From: Rhodovarius crocodyli
GTDB taxonomy: Bacteria; Pseudomonadota; Alphaproteobacteria; Acetobacterales; Acetobacteraceae
Assembly: GCA_945901085.1 (NCBI GenBank)
Contig: CAMDJV010000027.1
Location: 1 to 45,763, forward strand
Direction of reading: 5' to 3'
Length of the DNA: 45,763 nt
In this document: piece by piece, positions 33,526-41,707 of the stretch
How the letters are laid out: each line of letters starts with the position of its first letter
Position numbering within the stretch: position 1 is the first letter of the stretch
Translations under genes and position numbers: made by a program
The notes under the pieces: generated by a model
What the model was told of the DNA's origin: nothing
Seen by the model: only the letters and a program-made list of their open reading frames with translations
Database searches by the model: none

Positions 33526-34992
33526 TCAAGCTACCCCCACCGCCCCCCGCCAGGCCGTCGGCACATGGCGAAACGGCAGCCCGGCCAAATCCAGCGCCGC
33601 CGGCCCAGCAAAATCTGCCTCCACAATGGCGGCGCAGCGGGCCGCGAAGGCGGCGCGGAAATGGTTCTTGGCCTTATTGGCCAGCAGCCGAACCTCACCC
33701 AGCGCAATCCCGTGCAGTTCAAAAAACGCCGGGTCCACCGCCGCCTCCTTGCGTGAGGTGAGGATCACCCGCAGCGCGCCGCGCCGCAGCACCGCGCTCG
33801 GCCCCAGATCCACCGGGCTGCCCGCCTCCATCGGACCCTGGTTGAGGAAGCGCCCATGCGTCAGCCGCTCCACCACCCCGGCAAAAGCCACCGGCGGGCC
33901 AAAGGCGGCGGTGCTGCGCCCGCCCAACAGGCGCGCAATCGGCGCCCCAACACCCAGTGCCGCGGCCTCGGCCACCGCTTCAGGGTCATGCAGAAAGGCC
34001 AGCACGGTTTCCACCGGCGGGCCCGCCTCCAGCAGCAGCCGCAACAGCCCCGGCGTATCGGCGGCACCGCCGCTGAGCGGGTTGTCAGCCGGGTCGAGCA
34101 GCGCCACCAGCCCCGGGGGCGCTTCCAGCGCCGCAGCCAGCCCCGCCGGCCCATCGGGCAGCGCCACGGCAAAGCGGGGCAGTCGGGCAGCCAATTCGGC
34201 CATCACCGCGCGTGCCGCCGCGCGGGCCCCGTCGGCACTTTCCCCCCAGGCCATGGCCGAGGGCCCAGCCCCCGGCGAATCCCCCCAGGCAAAGCCGCCA
34301 AACAGGCTCACATCCGGCAGCGCGGGGCTTTCCATCGCCTGGGCCAGCGCCCAGGTCTCGGCCATCGGCCCCGCCTCGCTGCGCATATGGAAGGAGTGCA
34401 GCACCTGCGGCAGCTTGGCCAGGGCGCCATGCAGCCGCCGCCCCGAGAACCGCGCCTCCAGCAGCCGCAGCGCCCGCCAGGCGGCATCCGCCATGTCGAT
34501 ATGGGGGTAGGTGCGATAGCCGCTCGCGCCATCGAGCAGCCCCACCAGCTGCGGGCTGAGATTGGCATGCATGTCAAAACTCGCCACCAGCGGCACCGAA
34601 GGCCCGATGATCGCGCGCGTCAGGCGGATGATGGTGAGGTCCGCCTCCGGGTCGCTTTCGGTGAGGCAGGCGCCATGCAGCGAGAGATAAACCCCATCAA
34701 ACCCGCCAGAAGCGAGCCCCGCCGCCACCTCCTCCCACCAGGTGGCGAAGGCCTGATCGGTCATCGGCCCGCCCGGCTGGGCCGAGGTGCAGCGCAGCAT
34801 GGTGGCCGACCATTCAGGCCGCTCGCGCAGAAAGGCATCCAGCCCGCCCAATTCGGTGGCCGTGCCACGATAGCGGGCGCGGGCATCATCGCCCGCCACC
34901 CATTCACGCGATTGGAAGGCGGCCAGAGGGGTGGCTTCGGGGGCGAAGGAATTGGCCTCGAACCAAAGACGGGCAACGGCGATATGGGGCAT
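33526..34992 (-). CDS. M81-family metallopeptidase, MlrC-like
   Basis: A 488-residue protein of the MlrC family, named from the last enzyme of microcystin degradation. Motifs are RLWFEANSFAP at the N-terminus, SLHGA (His106), SFDMHAN (Asp140, His142) and TYPHIDM (His164), the probable zinc ligands. The second half contains DPADNPLSGGAADTPGLL and the C-terminal domain seen in MlrC proteins. Most homologues occur near transporters in bacteria that never meet microcystin, so a broader amide or amino-acid-derivative hydrolase role is likely. It is divergent from the TAXI receptor gene across 68 bases and converges on the permease gene. Confidence 0.92.
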   Translation of the reverse strand: MPHIAVARLWFEANSFAPEATPLAAFQSREWVAGDDARARYRGTATELGGLDAFLRERPEWSATMLRCTSAQPGGPMTDQAFATWWEEVAAGLASGGFDGVYLSLHGACLTESDPEADLTIIRLTRAIIGPSVPLVASFDMHANLSPQLVGLLDGASGYRTYPHIDMADAAWRALRLLEARFSGRRLHGALAKLPQVLHSFHMRSEAGPMAETWALAQAMESPALPDVSLFGGFAWGDSPGAGPSAMAWGESADGARAAARAVMAELAARLPRFAVALPDGPAGLAAALEAPPGLVALLDPADNPLSGGAADTPGLLRLLLEAGPPVETVLAFLHDPEAVAEAAALGVGAPIARLLGGRSTAAFGPPVAFAGVVERLTHGRFLNQGPMEAGSPVDLGPSAVLRRGALRVILTSRKEAAVDPAFFELHGIALGEVRLLANKAKNHFRAAFAARCAAIVEADFAGPAALDLAGLPFRHVPTAWRGAVGVA

Positions 34993-35060
34993 GGCGGCAA
35001 AACTGGCAGGCGGCGACGAGGAGGGCTAGCCTGCTCCCTCACCCAAGCCAGAGATTCGCC

Positions 35061-35990
35061 ATGAACCGACGCGCCGCCATGGCCAGCCCCCTCATCGCCC
35101 TCACCCAGCCCGCCCAGGCCCAGGTGCCCTTGCGGATATTTGCCGCAGGGCCGGGCAGCGCCTTCCTGCCCTATGCCGAGGGTCTGGCCGCCTATCTTCG
35201 CCAGGGCGGCATCCCCGCCGAGGCCCGCACCAGCGCCGGCTCGCTGCAAAACCTCGCCCTGGTGGAGGATGACCCCCTGGCGCTGGGCACCGCCTTTCTG
35301 GGCAGCGTGCAGGATGCGCTGCAGGGCAGCCAGGCGGCGGGCGGGCGGCGGCATGTCGCGGTGCGCGCGCTGTTTCCCATGTATGAGACGGCCTTTCACA
35401 TCGCCGCGCTCACCAGCAGCGGCCTCACCCGCTTCAACCAACTCAATGGCAAACGGGTGGGGGCTGGCCCCGCCCGCGGCCCGGCCGAGAGTTTTCTCCG
35501 CGCCGCCGCCGAGGCCGCGGGCATCCATATCGAGGTGGTGAGTGGTGACCCCTCGGCGATGACGGAGGGCCTGCTGAGTGGTGCCATGGACGCGCTCTGG
35601 CAAGGTGCGATCGTGCCCATCCCCTCGCTGGTGGCGGTGCTCGGCCGGGCGCCGGCCATCATCTTCGGCCCCGGCAATGAGGTCACCGCCCGGGTGATTG
35701 CCCGCATGCCCTATCTCGCCCCCAGCAATACCCCCGCCGGCAGCTATGCGGGGCAGGGGGCGCCGGTGGCCAGCTTCGCCGCCTGGAATTTTGTGATTGC
35801 CAATGCCGCGCTCTCAGATGCCACGGCCTATGCGATCACCCGCCAAGTGCTCAGCGCCGCCAATCCGGCGGCGGAGATCCACTCCAGTGCGGCGGCCACC
35901 CGCGCCGCCAATGCGGTGAATAATCGCATCATGCCCTTCCACCCCGGTGCGCTACGGTATTTCCGTGAGGTCGGGTTTGAACTGGCATAG
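35061..35990 (+). CDS. TRAP transporter solute receptor, TAXI family
   Basis: A 309-residue periplasmic binding protein. A short signal (MNRRAAMASPLIAL, ending near AQAQ) precedes LRIFAAGPGSAFLPYAEGLAAYL, the TAXI-type start. NGKRVGAGPARGPAES matches the conserved domain interface. TAXI receptors feed TRAP membrane subunits, but no dctQM-type gene is present. It is divergently paired with the MlrC-like gene, suggesting import of a compound that MlrC processes. The Shine-Dalgarno sequence is poor (AGAG). Confidence 0.88.
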   Translation: MNRRAAMASPLIALTQPAQAQVPLRIFAAGPGSAFLPYAEGLAAYLRQGGIPAEARTSAGSLQNLALVEDDPLALGTAFLGSVQDALQGSQAAGGRRHVAVRALFPMYETAFHIAALTSSGLTRFNQLNGKRVGAGPARGPAESFLRAAAEAAGIHIEVVSGDPSAMTEGLLSGAMDALWQGAIVPIPSLVAVLGRAPAIIFGPGNEVTARVIARMPYLAPSNTPAGSYAGQGAPVASFAAWNFVIANAALSDATAYAITRQVLSAANPAAEIHSSAAATRAANAVNNRIMPFHPGALRYFREVGFELA

Positions 35991-36010
35991 CTGCTCCCAG
36001 GGCCGCGCCC

Positions 36011-37093
36011 TCAGCCCATCACCGCCGGCAAAGCCGCCAGCGCCGCCGCCACATCATCCATGCCATTATAGCCATGGAAGCTGAAGCGCAGCCGCCCCCG
36101 CCCGCCCCAGGCCATCACGCCCCGCGCCTGCAAACCCGCCACGGCAGCGGCTGAGTCAGGGTGGGGAATACAGACATTGGCGCCATGGCGGCTGGGCGTC
36201 CAACAGGGCAGCCCCGCTGCCAGCACGCCCTGCCGCATGGCGGCAGTCAGCGCCAGAACATGCGCCTCCACCGCCGCCGCCCCGGCCCAGCCACGCGCCA
36301 CCGTCACCGCATGGCCCAGCATATAGAGCGGCACAAAGGCCGGGTTGCCGCGGCAAAACCGCATGGCATCCGCCACCAGGGCAGGGGCGTGCCAGTCAAT
36401 CGGCGCCACCAGGCTGAACCAGCCGCCCGAGCGTGGCGCCCAGCCCGGCTGCCGCGCCATATTCCAATAGGCCACCGTGATGCCGGTGCTCCCCAGCAGC
36501 CATTTATAGCAGGAGGAGAAGGCAAAATCGGCCATCGGCGCATCCACCCGCTTCCACCCCGCCGCCTGGGTGAAATCCACGATCAAAGCCGCCCCCACCG
36601 CATCGGCCAGGGCGCGCAGCGCCGGCAAATCAGCCGCCTCGCCGGTGAGTTGCGAAATATCGGAGACCAGAATCGCGCGGGTCCGCGCATCCACCAATCC
36701 AGCAATGCCGGCCAGCCCCTGGCCGATGCGCATCTCCACCCCCGGCCGCAGCGCAAAGCCACCCAGCACCGAGGAATATTCAATATCCGCCGCCACCACA
36801 TTGCAGCCCGGCGGCAATTCCAGGCTCTCGCCCAGCATGGCGCAGCCATCGGCCACCGAGGAGACAAAACCAATCTCCGCCAAGGCCACGCCCCATTCCT
36901 CCGCCAGCAGGCCACGCACCGCCAGCACCTCGGCATCCATCAGGTCGCGCCCGGTGAAGCCGCCATTGCGGTGCTCGGCATAGCGGGCCATGGCCATGGA
37001 GTGGCTGCGCAGCCAGGGCGGCTCCCCGCCGCAGCACAAATGCGCCACACCCGGGCCAATATCGAAGGCCTCGCGCGGGAAGAGCGGGGTCAC
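36011..37093 (-). CDS. Class V aminotransferase-fold PLP enzyme
   Basis: A 360-residue PLP-dependent enzyme of fold type I, related to cysteine desulfurases, kynureninases and isopenicillin epimerases. The Schiff-base lysine is Lys197 in SSCYKWLLGSTG, and Asp173 in LIVDFTQAAGW contacts the pyridine nitrogen. It starts with GTG at 37093, overlapping the upstream Ldh2-type stop (GTGA), so the two are coupled. No obvious desulfurase active-site Cys loop was seen. It might transaminate, deaminate or racemise an amino acid linked to the 2-keto acid made by its partner. Confidence 0.85.
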   Translation of the reverse strand: MTPLFPREAFDIGPGVAHLCCGGEPPWLRSHSMAMARYAEHRNGGFTGRDLMDAEVLAVRGLLAEEWGVALAEIGFVSSVADGCAMLGESLELPPGCNVVAADIEYSSVLGGFALRPGVEMRIGQGLAGIAGLVDARTRAILVSDISQLTGEAADLPALRALADAVGAALIVDFTQAAGWKRVDAPMADFAFSSCYKWLLGSTGITVAYWNMARQPGWAPRSGGWFSLVAPIDWHAPALVADAMRFCRGNPAFVPLYMLGHAVTVARGWAGAAAVEAHVLALTAAMRQGVLAAGLPCWTPSRHGANVCIPHPDSAAAVAGLQARGVMAWGGRGRLRFSFHGYNGMDDVAAALAALPAVMG

Positions 37094-38148
37094 GCCAGCG
37101 CGGCCTGAATGAGCGCCTCGGGCATGCCCAGCCGCGTCGCCGTCACCGCCAGATCGCCCCAGCTCACCTCATCAAGCGGGATGCCATCGCTGCCGCTGCG
37201 CTGGGCGCGGGTGCGCCGCTCCGGCTCGCCCGGCAGCAGCACATTATCCGGTGCCGAGGCTCGCACATGGTCACAAATCGCCTGGACCTCATGGGCAAAG
37301 CCCGGCAGATCGGCCATGCGCGCAGGGTCGAGCATGATGCCGAACATGCCATTGACGATGCCACGATCATTGGGCGTCTGAGGCTGATTGGTGCCGCCGC
37401 CAGTCAACGCGCCGCCGAGAATTTCGCAAATCAAGGCCAGCCCATAACCCTTATGCCCACCAAAGGGCCCCAGCGCGCCGCGCGGCCCCTGGCCATAAAT
37501 CACCGCAGGGTCGGTCGAGGCCTCGCCCAGATGGGTGATCAACACCCCGGGCGGCACCTGCTTGCCGGCATTAAACGCCACCTTCACCTTGCCCACCGCA
37601 ATGGCCGAGGTGGCGAAATCCAAAATGATCGGCTCAGGCGCCATCGGCACGCCGATACAAACCGGATTGGTTCCCATCCTTCCATCCATGCCGCCAAAGG
37701 GCGCCACCACGCCCCGCCCGCTCACCGCATTGACGAAGAACAGCGAAATCATCCCCGCCGCCGCCGCCTGCTCGGCATAGCCGCCGATGCGGCCCAGATG
37801 GTGGGTGCGGCGCAGCCCGAACATCGCCATGCCCTGCGCCCGGCTGGTCTCAATCGCCCAATCCGTCACCGCGCGGCCCACGACCTGGCCAAACCCCATG
37901 CCGCCATCCCACACCGCCATCGCCCCCTCGCCGCCCACCCGGCTGGGCTGGGTATTGGGGTTGATCAGCCCCGCCTCGGCATTCTCGATATAGCGCGGCA
38001 CGAGTTGCACGCCGTGGCTGTCATGGCCGCGAAGATTGGCCTCCACCAGGTCGGAGGCGATTCGCGCGGCCTCAGGGCCGCTGCTGCCCACCGCCTCGAA
38101 CATGGCGCTGACAAGGGTGATGAGGGCAGGGGCGGTGATGCGGGGCAT
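37090..38148 (-). CDS. Malate/L-lactate dehydrogenase family (Ldh2) oxidoreductase
   Basis: A 352-residue NAD(P)-dependent dehydrogenase of the Ldh2/YlbC type, distinct from the Rossmann MDH/LDH family. Characteristic segments are LRGHDSHGVQLVPRY (40-53), THHLGRIGGYAE, GTNPVCIGVPMAP and GGHKGYGLALICEILGGALTGGG. Members act on malate, lactate, ureidoglycolate, 2,3-diketogulonate or delta-1-piperideine-2-carboxylate. ATG 38148 was chosen because it begins the conserved domain; a start 23 codons upstream is in frame but unsupported. It is translationally coupled to the class V aminotransferase-fold gene. Confidence 0.92.
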   Translation of the reverse strand: MPRITAPALITLVSAMFEAVGSSGPEAARIASDLVEANLRGHDSHGVQLVPRYIENAEAGLINPNTQPSRVGGEGAMAVWDGGMGFGQVVGRAVTDWAIETSRAQGMAMFGLRRTHHLGRIGGYAEQAAAAGMISLFFVNAVSGRGVVAPFGGMDGRMGTNPVCIGVPMAPEPIILDFATSAIAVGKVKVAFNAGKQVPPGVLITHLGEASTDPAVIYGQGPRGALGPFGGHKGYGLALICEILGGALTGGGTNQPQTPNDRGIVNGMFGIMLDPARMADLPGFAHEVQAICDHVRASAPDNVLLPGEPERRTRAQRSGSDGIPLDEVSWGDLAVTATRLGMPEALIQAALA

Positions 38149-38284
38149 GGCGTTTCTCGTTCTTGGATCGCGGCAGCACAACACAATTGCCGCCGCAGGG
38201 CCACGGCGACCCTTCAAACCTATCCCCAGGCTACGGCCCTGCGCTATAGCCCAAGGTCTGCGACCAAACCCCCGGGATTAGCTC

Positions 38285-41200
38285 ATGACCATTCATGTCG
38301 CGCTGCGCCACCGCACCAGCTACACCTATGAAAAGCCGGTGGCACTCGGGCCCCAGGTCATCCGCCTGCGCCCCGCGCCGCATGCCCGCACCCCGGTTCT
38401 GGCCTATTCGCTCCACATTTCGCCGCGCGGCCATTTCCTGAACTGGCAGCAGGATCCGCAGGGCAATTTCCAGGCCCGCGTGGTCTTCCCCGAAAAGGTC
38501 ACCCATTTCGACGTGACCGTGGATTTGATCGCCGATATGGCGACGCAAAACCCCTTCGACTTCTTCCTCGAGCCCGGAGCCGAGACCTGGCCCTTCGCCT
38601 ATGATCCTGTGCTGGACGAGGAACTCGCCCCCTTCCGCAAAACCACCGAATCCGGGCCGCTGCTCAAAGCCTTCCTGGCCGATGTCCCCCGCACCGAGCG
38701 GCGCAGCATCGACATGCTGGTGGGCCTCAACCAGATGATCCAAGGCCGCACCAACTACATCGTGCGGATGGAGCCCGGCGTCTGGTCGCCAGAGCAAACC
38801 CTTGAAGAAGGCCGTGGCTCCTGCCGCGACTCTGCCTGGCTGCTGGTCCAGGCGCTGCGCCATCTCGGCCTCGCCGCGCGTTTCGTCTCCGGCTACCTCA
38901 TCCAATTGGTGGGCGACGTAAAACCGGTGACCGGCGCCGAGGGCCCCGCCGCCGATTTCACCGATCTGCATGCCTGGGCCGAGGTCTATCTCCCCGGCGC
39001 TGGCTGGATCGGCCTTGATGCAACCTCAGGCCTGCTGACCGGCGAAGGCCATATCCCACTCGCCGCCTCGCCCGAGCCCGCTTCGGCCGCGCCCATCTCC
39101 GGCATGGTGGAGGAGGCGAAATGCGAATTCGGCTTCGAAATGCATGTCACCCGCGTGCTGGAAACGCCCCGCGTCACCAAGCCCTATAGCCCAGCGCAAT
39201 GGCAACGCATTCTCGCCACCGGCCGCGCCGTGGATGCCGAACTCGCCGCCGGTGATGTCCGCCTGAGCATGGGCGGCGAGCCCACCTTCGTCGCCGATAC
39301 CGATCGCGACGCGCGGGAATGGAACATCGACGCGCTGGGCCCGACCAAGCGGGGCTATGCCGGGCGCCTGCTGCGCCGCCTGGCACCGCTCTGGGCCCCG
39401 GGTGCCGCGCTGCAATATACCCAGGGCAAGCAATACCCCGGCGAGCCGCTGCCGCGCTTCGCCCTCTATTGCCATTGGCGGGCCGATGGCGTTCCAGTCT
39501 GGGAAAACCCCGCCCTGCTGGCCAGCGACGATGACACTGATAACGCCACCCCCGCCGATGCCGCGCACTTCACCAAACTCCTCGCCGCCCGGCTGCAGGT
39601 CGACCCCGCCATGGTGCAATCCGGCCATGAGGACATCCATTACTACCTCTGGAAGGAAGGCCGCCTGCCGGCCAATATCCTCGCCGAGGACAGCAAGCTG
39701 GCCGACCCGCTGGAGCGCGCCCGCCTCAAGCGCATTTTCGCCCAGGGGCTGAGCGCCCCGGTCGGCTCCGTGCTGCCGCTGCGCCGGGTGCAGGCCGAGG
39801 GGGGGGCGCGCCTCTGGCAGACCGGACGCTGGTTCTTTCGCGATGATGTGATGTTCCTAGTCCCCGGCGATAGCCCCATGGGCCTGCGCCTGCCGCTCGC
39901 CTCACTGCCCTGGATCGACCCGGCCGCGCTGGAGGCGGATGCCGAGCCCGATCCCTTCGCCGATACCGCGCCCCTGCCCAGCGCTGAGGCGATGGTGCGG
40001 CGCCGCCAACTCGCCCTCAGCCGTGCCATGGACGCGCTGCATGATGACCTCGGCATCGAGGATTTCCGCCCCCACCCGCAACCCAGCACCCAGGCGGCTA
40101 TAGACCCAGGCCAGATCCGCACCGCGCTCTGCGTCGAGCCGCGCGGGGGGCTGCTGCATGTCTTCCTCCCCCCCGTCTTCGCCGCCGAGGATTGGCTGGA
40201 CCTCGTCGCCGCCATCGAGGGCACCGCCGCCCAAACCGGCCGCAAAATCTTCCTCGAAGGCTATCTGCCGCCCGAGGATCCACGCCTGCCGCATTTCTCC
40301 GTCACCCCCGATCCGGGCGTGATCGAGGTGAATATCCACCCCGCCCATGGCTGGCATGAGGTGGTGGACCGCACCGCCCAACTCTATGAGCAGGCCCGCC
40401 AGGTCGGCCTCACCGCCGAAAAATTCATGATGGATGGCCGCCATGTCGGCACCGGCGGCGGCAATCATGTGGTGATGGGTGCGGCCGATGCCGCCGATAG
40501 CCCCTTTCTGCGCCGGCCGGATCTGCTGAGATCGCTGCTCGGTTTCTGGCACAACCACCCCAGCCTCTCCTATCTCTTCTCCGGCCTCTTCATCGGCCCC
40601 ACCAGCCAGCACCCGCGCATCGACGAGGCGCGGCAGGATAATGTTCGCGAACTGGAAATCGCCTTCGCCGAAGCCGCCAAAACCCGCCCCACGCCGCCCT
40701 GGCTGGTGGACCGCCTCTTCCGCAACATCCTCGCCGACATGACCGGCAATACCCACCGCACCGAGTTCTGCATCGACAAGATGTACAACCCGGACAGCGC
40801 CTCCGGCCGGCGCGGCCTCGTCGAGTTCCGCGGCTTCGAAATGCCGCCGCATGCCGAAATGTCCACCGCCCAGATGCTGCTGATGCGCGCCGCCGTCGCC
40901 GCCTTCTGGAACCGCCCCTATGAACGCCGCCTTATCCGCTGGGGCACCCGGCTGCATGACAATTTCATGCTGCCCGAACTCTGCGGCCAGGATTTTAACG
41001 ACGCGCTGGAAGATCTCGGCCAATTCGGCTTCAAGCTGGACCCGGCCTGGTTCGCCCCCCACATGGAATTCCGCTTCCCGCTGATCGGCGAAACCACGCT
41101 GCGCGACATGCGCCTCGAAATCCGCCACGCGCTGGAACCCTGGCACGTGCTGGGCGAGGAACAGGCGGCCGGCGGCACCGCGCGCTATGTCGACAGCTCG

Positions 41201-41617
41201 GTCGAACGCATCCAGGTGAAACTCGCCAATTTCTCGCCGGAGCGTTTTTCACTGATCTGCAACGGTGTCACAGTCCCGCTCACCGCCACCGAAACCACCG
41301 GCGAATACATCGCCGGCATCCGCTTCAAGGCCTGGGCGCCCTATTCAGCCCTGCACCCCACCATCAAGGCGCAAACACCGCTCACCATCGACATCCACGA
41401 CACCTGGAACAACCGTGCCATTGGCGGCGTGCAACACCACACCATCCACCCGGGCGGGCGCAATTACGACAGCTTCCCGGTCAATGCCAATGAAGCCGAG
41501 GCCCGGCGGCGCTCGCGCTTCTTCACCATCAATCACACGCCGGGCTTCAGCGCGCCGCTGCACGCGGTTCGCAGTGCGGAACATCCGTTGACGCTGGATT
41601 TGCGGGCCTATGCTTAA
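38285..41617 (+). CDS. Transglutaminase-DUF2126 (putative amidoligase) two-domain protein
   Basis: An 1110-residue protein. Residues 1-90 are a transglutaminase N-terminal domain. A transglutaminase-like cysteine-peptidase core follows, with Cys180 (GRGSCRDS), His229 (DLHAWAE) and Asp245 (GLDATSG). From about residue 270 to the end is a DUF2126 region, described in Pfam as a putative amidoligase. It is recognised by LSMGGEPTFV, QYPGEPLPRFALY, EGYLPPEDPRLPHFSVTPDPG, GRHVGTGGGNHVV and HPSLSYLFSGLFIGPTSQHPR (split). The protein would join and hydrolyse amide bonds in some peptide-like product. It heads a three-gene cluster with the ATP-grasp/alpha-E fusion and a second transglutaminase. ATG 38285 has a weak GGGA upstream. 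Confidence 0.93.
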   Translation: MTIHVALRHRTSYTYEKPVALGPQVIRLRPAPHARTPVLAYSLHISPRGHFLNWQQDPQGNFQARVVFPEKVTHFDVTVDLIADMATQNPFDFFLEPGAETWPFAYDPVLDEELAPFRKTTESGPLLKAFLADVPRTERRSIDMLVGLNQMIQGRTNYIVRMEPGVWSPEQTLEEGRGSCRDSAWLLVQALRHLGLAARFVSGYLIQLVGDVKPVTGAEGPAADFTDLHAWAEVYLPGAGWIGLDATSGLLTGEGHIPLAASPEPASAAPISGMVEEAKCEFGFEMHVTRVLETPRVTKPYSPAQWQRILATGRAVDAELAAGDVRLSMGGEPTFVADTDRDAREWNIDALGPTKRGYAGRLLRRLAPLWAPGAALQYTQGKQYPGEPLPRFALYCHWRADGVPVWENPALLASDDDTDNATPADAAHFTKLLAARLQVDPAMVQSGHEDIHYYLWKEGRLPANILAEDSKLADPLERARLKRIFAQGLSAPVGSVLPLRRVQAEGGARLWQTGRWFFRDDVMFLVPGDSPMGLRLPLASLPWIDPAALEADAEPDPFADTAPLPSAEAMVRRRQLALSRAMDALHDDLGIEDFRPHPQPSTQAAIDPGQIRTALCVEPRGGLLHVFLPPVFAAEDWLDLVAAIEGTAAQTGRKIFLEGYLPPEDPRLPHFSVTPDPGVIEVNIHPAHGWHEVVDRTAQLYEQARQVGLTAEKFMMDGRHVGTGGGNHVVMGAADAADSPFLRRPDLLRSLLGFWHNHPSLSYLFSGLFIGPTSQHPRIDEARQDNVRELEIAFAEAAKTRPTPPWLVDRLFRNILADMTGNTHRTEFCIDKMYNPDSASGRRGLVEFRGFEMPPHAEMSTAQMLLMRAAVAAFWNRPYERRLIRWGTRLHDNFMLPELCGQDFNDALEDLGQFGFKLDPAWFAPHMEFRFPLIGETTLRDMRLEIRHALEPWHVLGEEQAAGGTARYVDSSVERIQVKLANFSPERFSLICNGVTVPLTATETTGEYIAGIRFKAWAPYSALHPTIKAQTPLTIDIHDTWNNRAIGGVQHHTIHPGGRNYDSFPVNANEAEARRRSRFFTINHTPGFSAPLHAVRSAEHPLTLDLRAYA

Positions 41618-41636
41618 CGGGGAGGGCGGCTTGTCA

Positions 41637-41684
41637 GGGGGCTTTGCCCCCCGACACCCCCCACCAGGGGCGACCCGCCCCTGG
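41637..41684. repeat. Pair of REP-like hairpins
   Basis: GGGGGC-TTT-GCCCCC (41637-41651) and CCAGGGGCG-ACC-CGCCCCTGG (41664-41684) are perfect stems in the 90-base gap between the DUF2126 and ATP-grasp genes. Their spacing and GC-rich form resemble bacterial REP/BIME pairs. No T tract follows, so transcription may continue through them. Confidence 0.6.
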
Positions 41685-41707
41685 ACCGTGTTTGAATTGG
41701 GTCGCCG

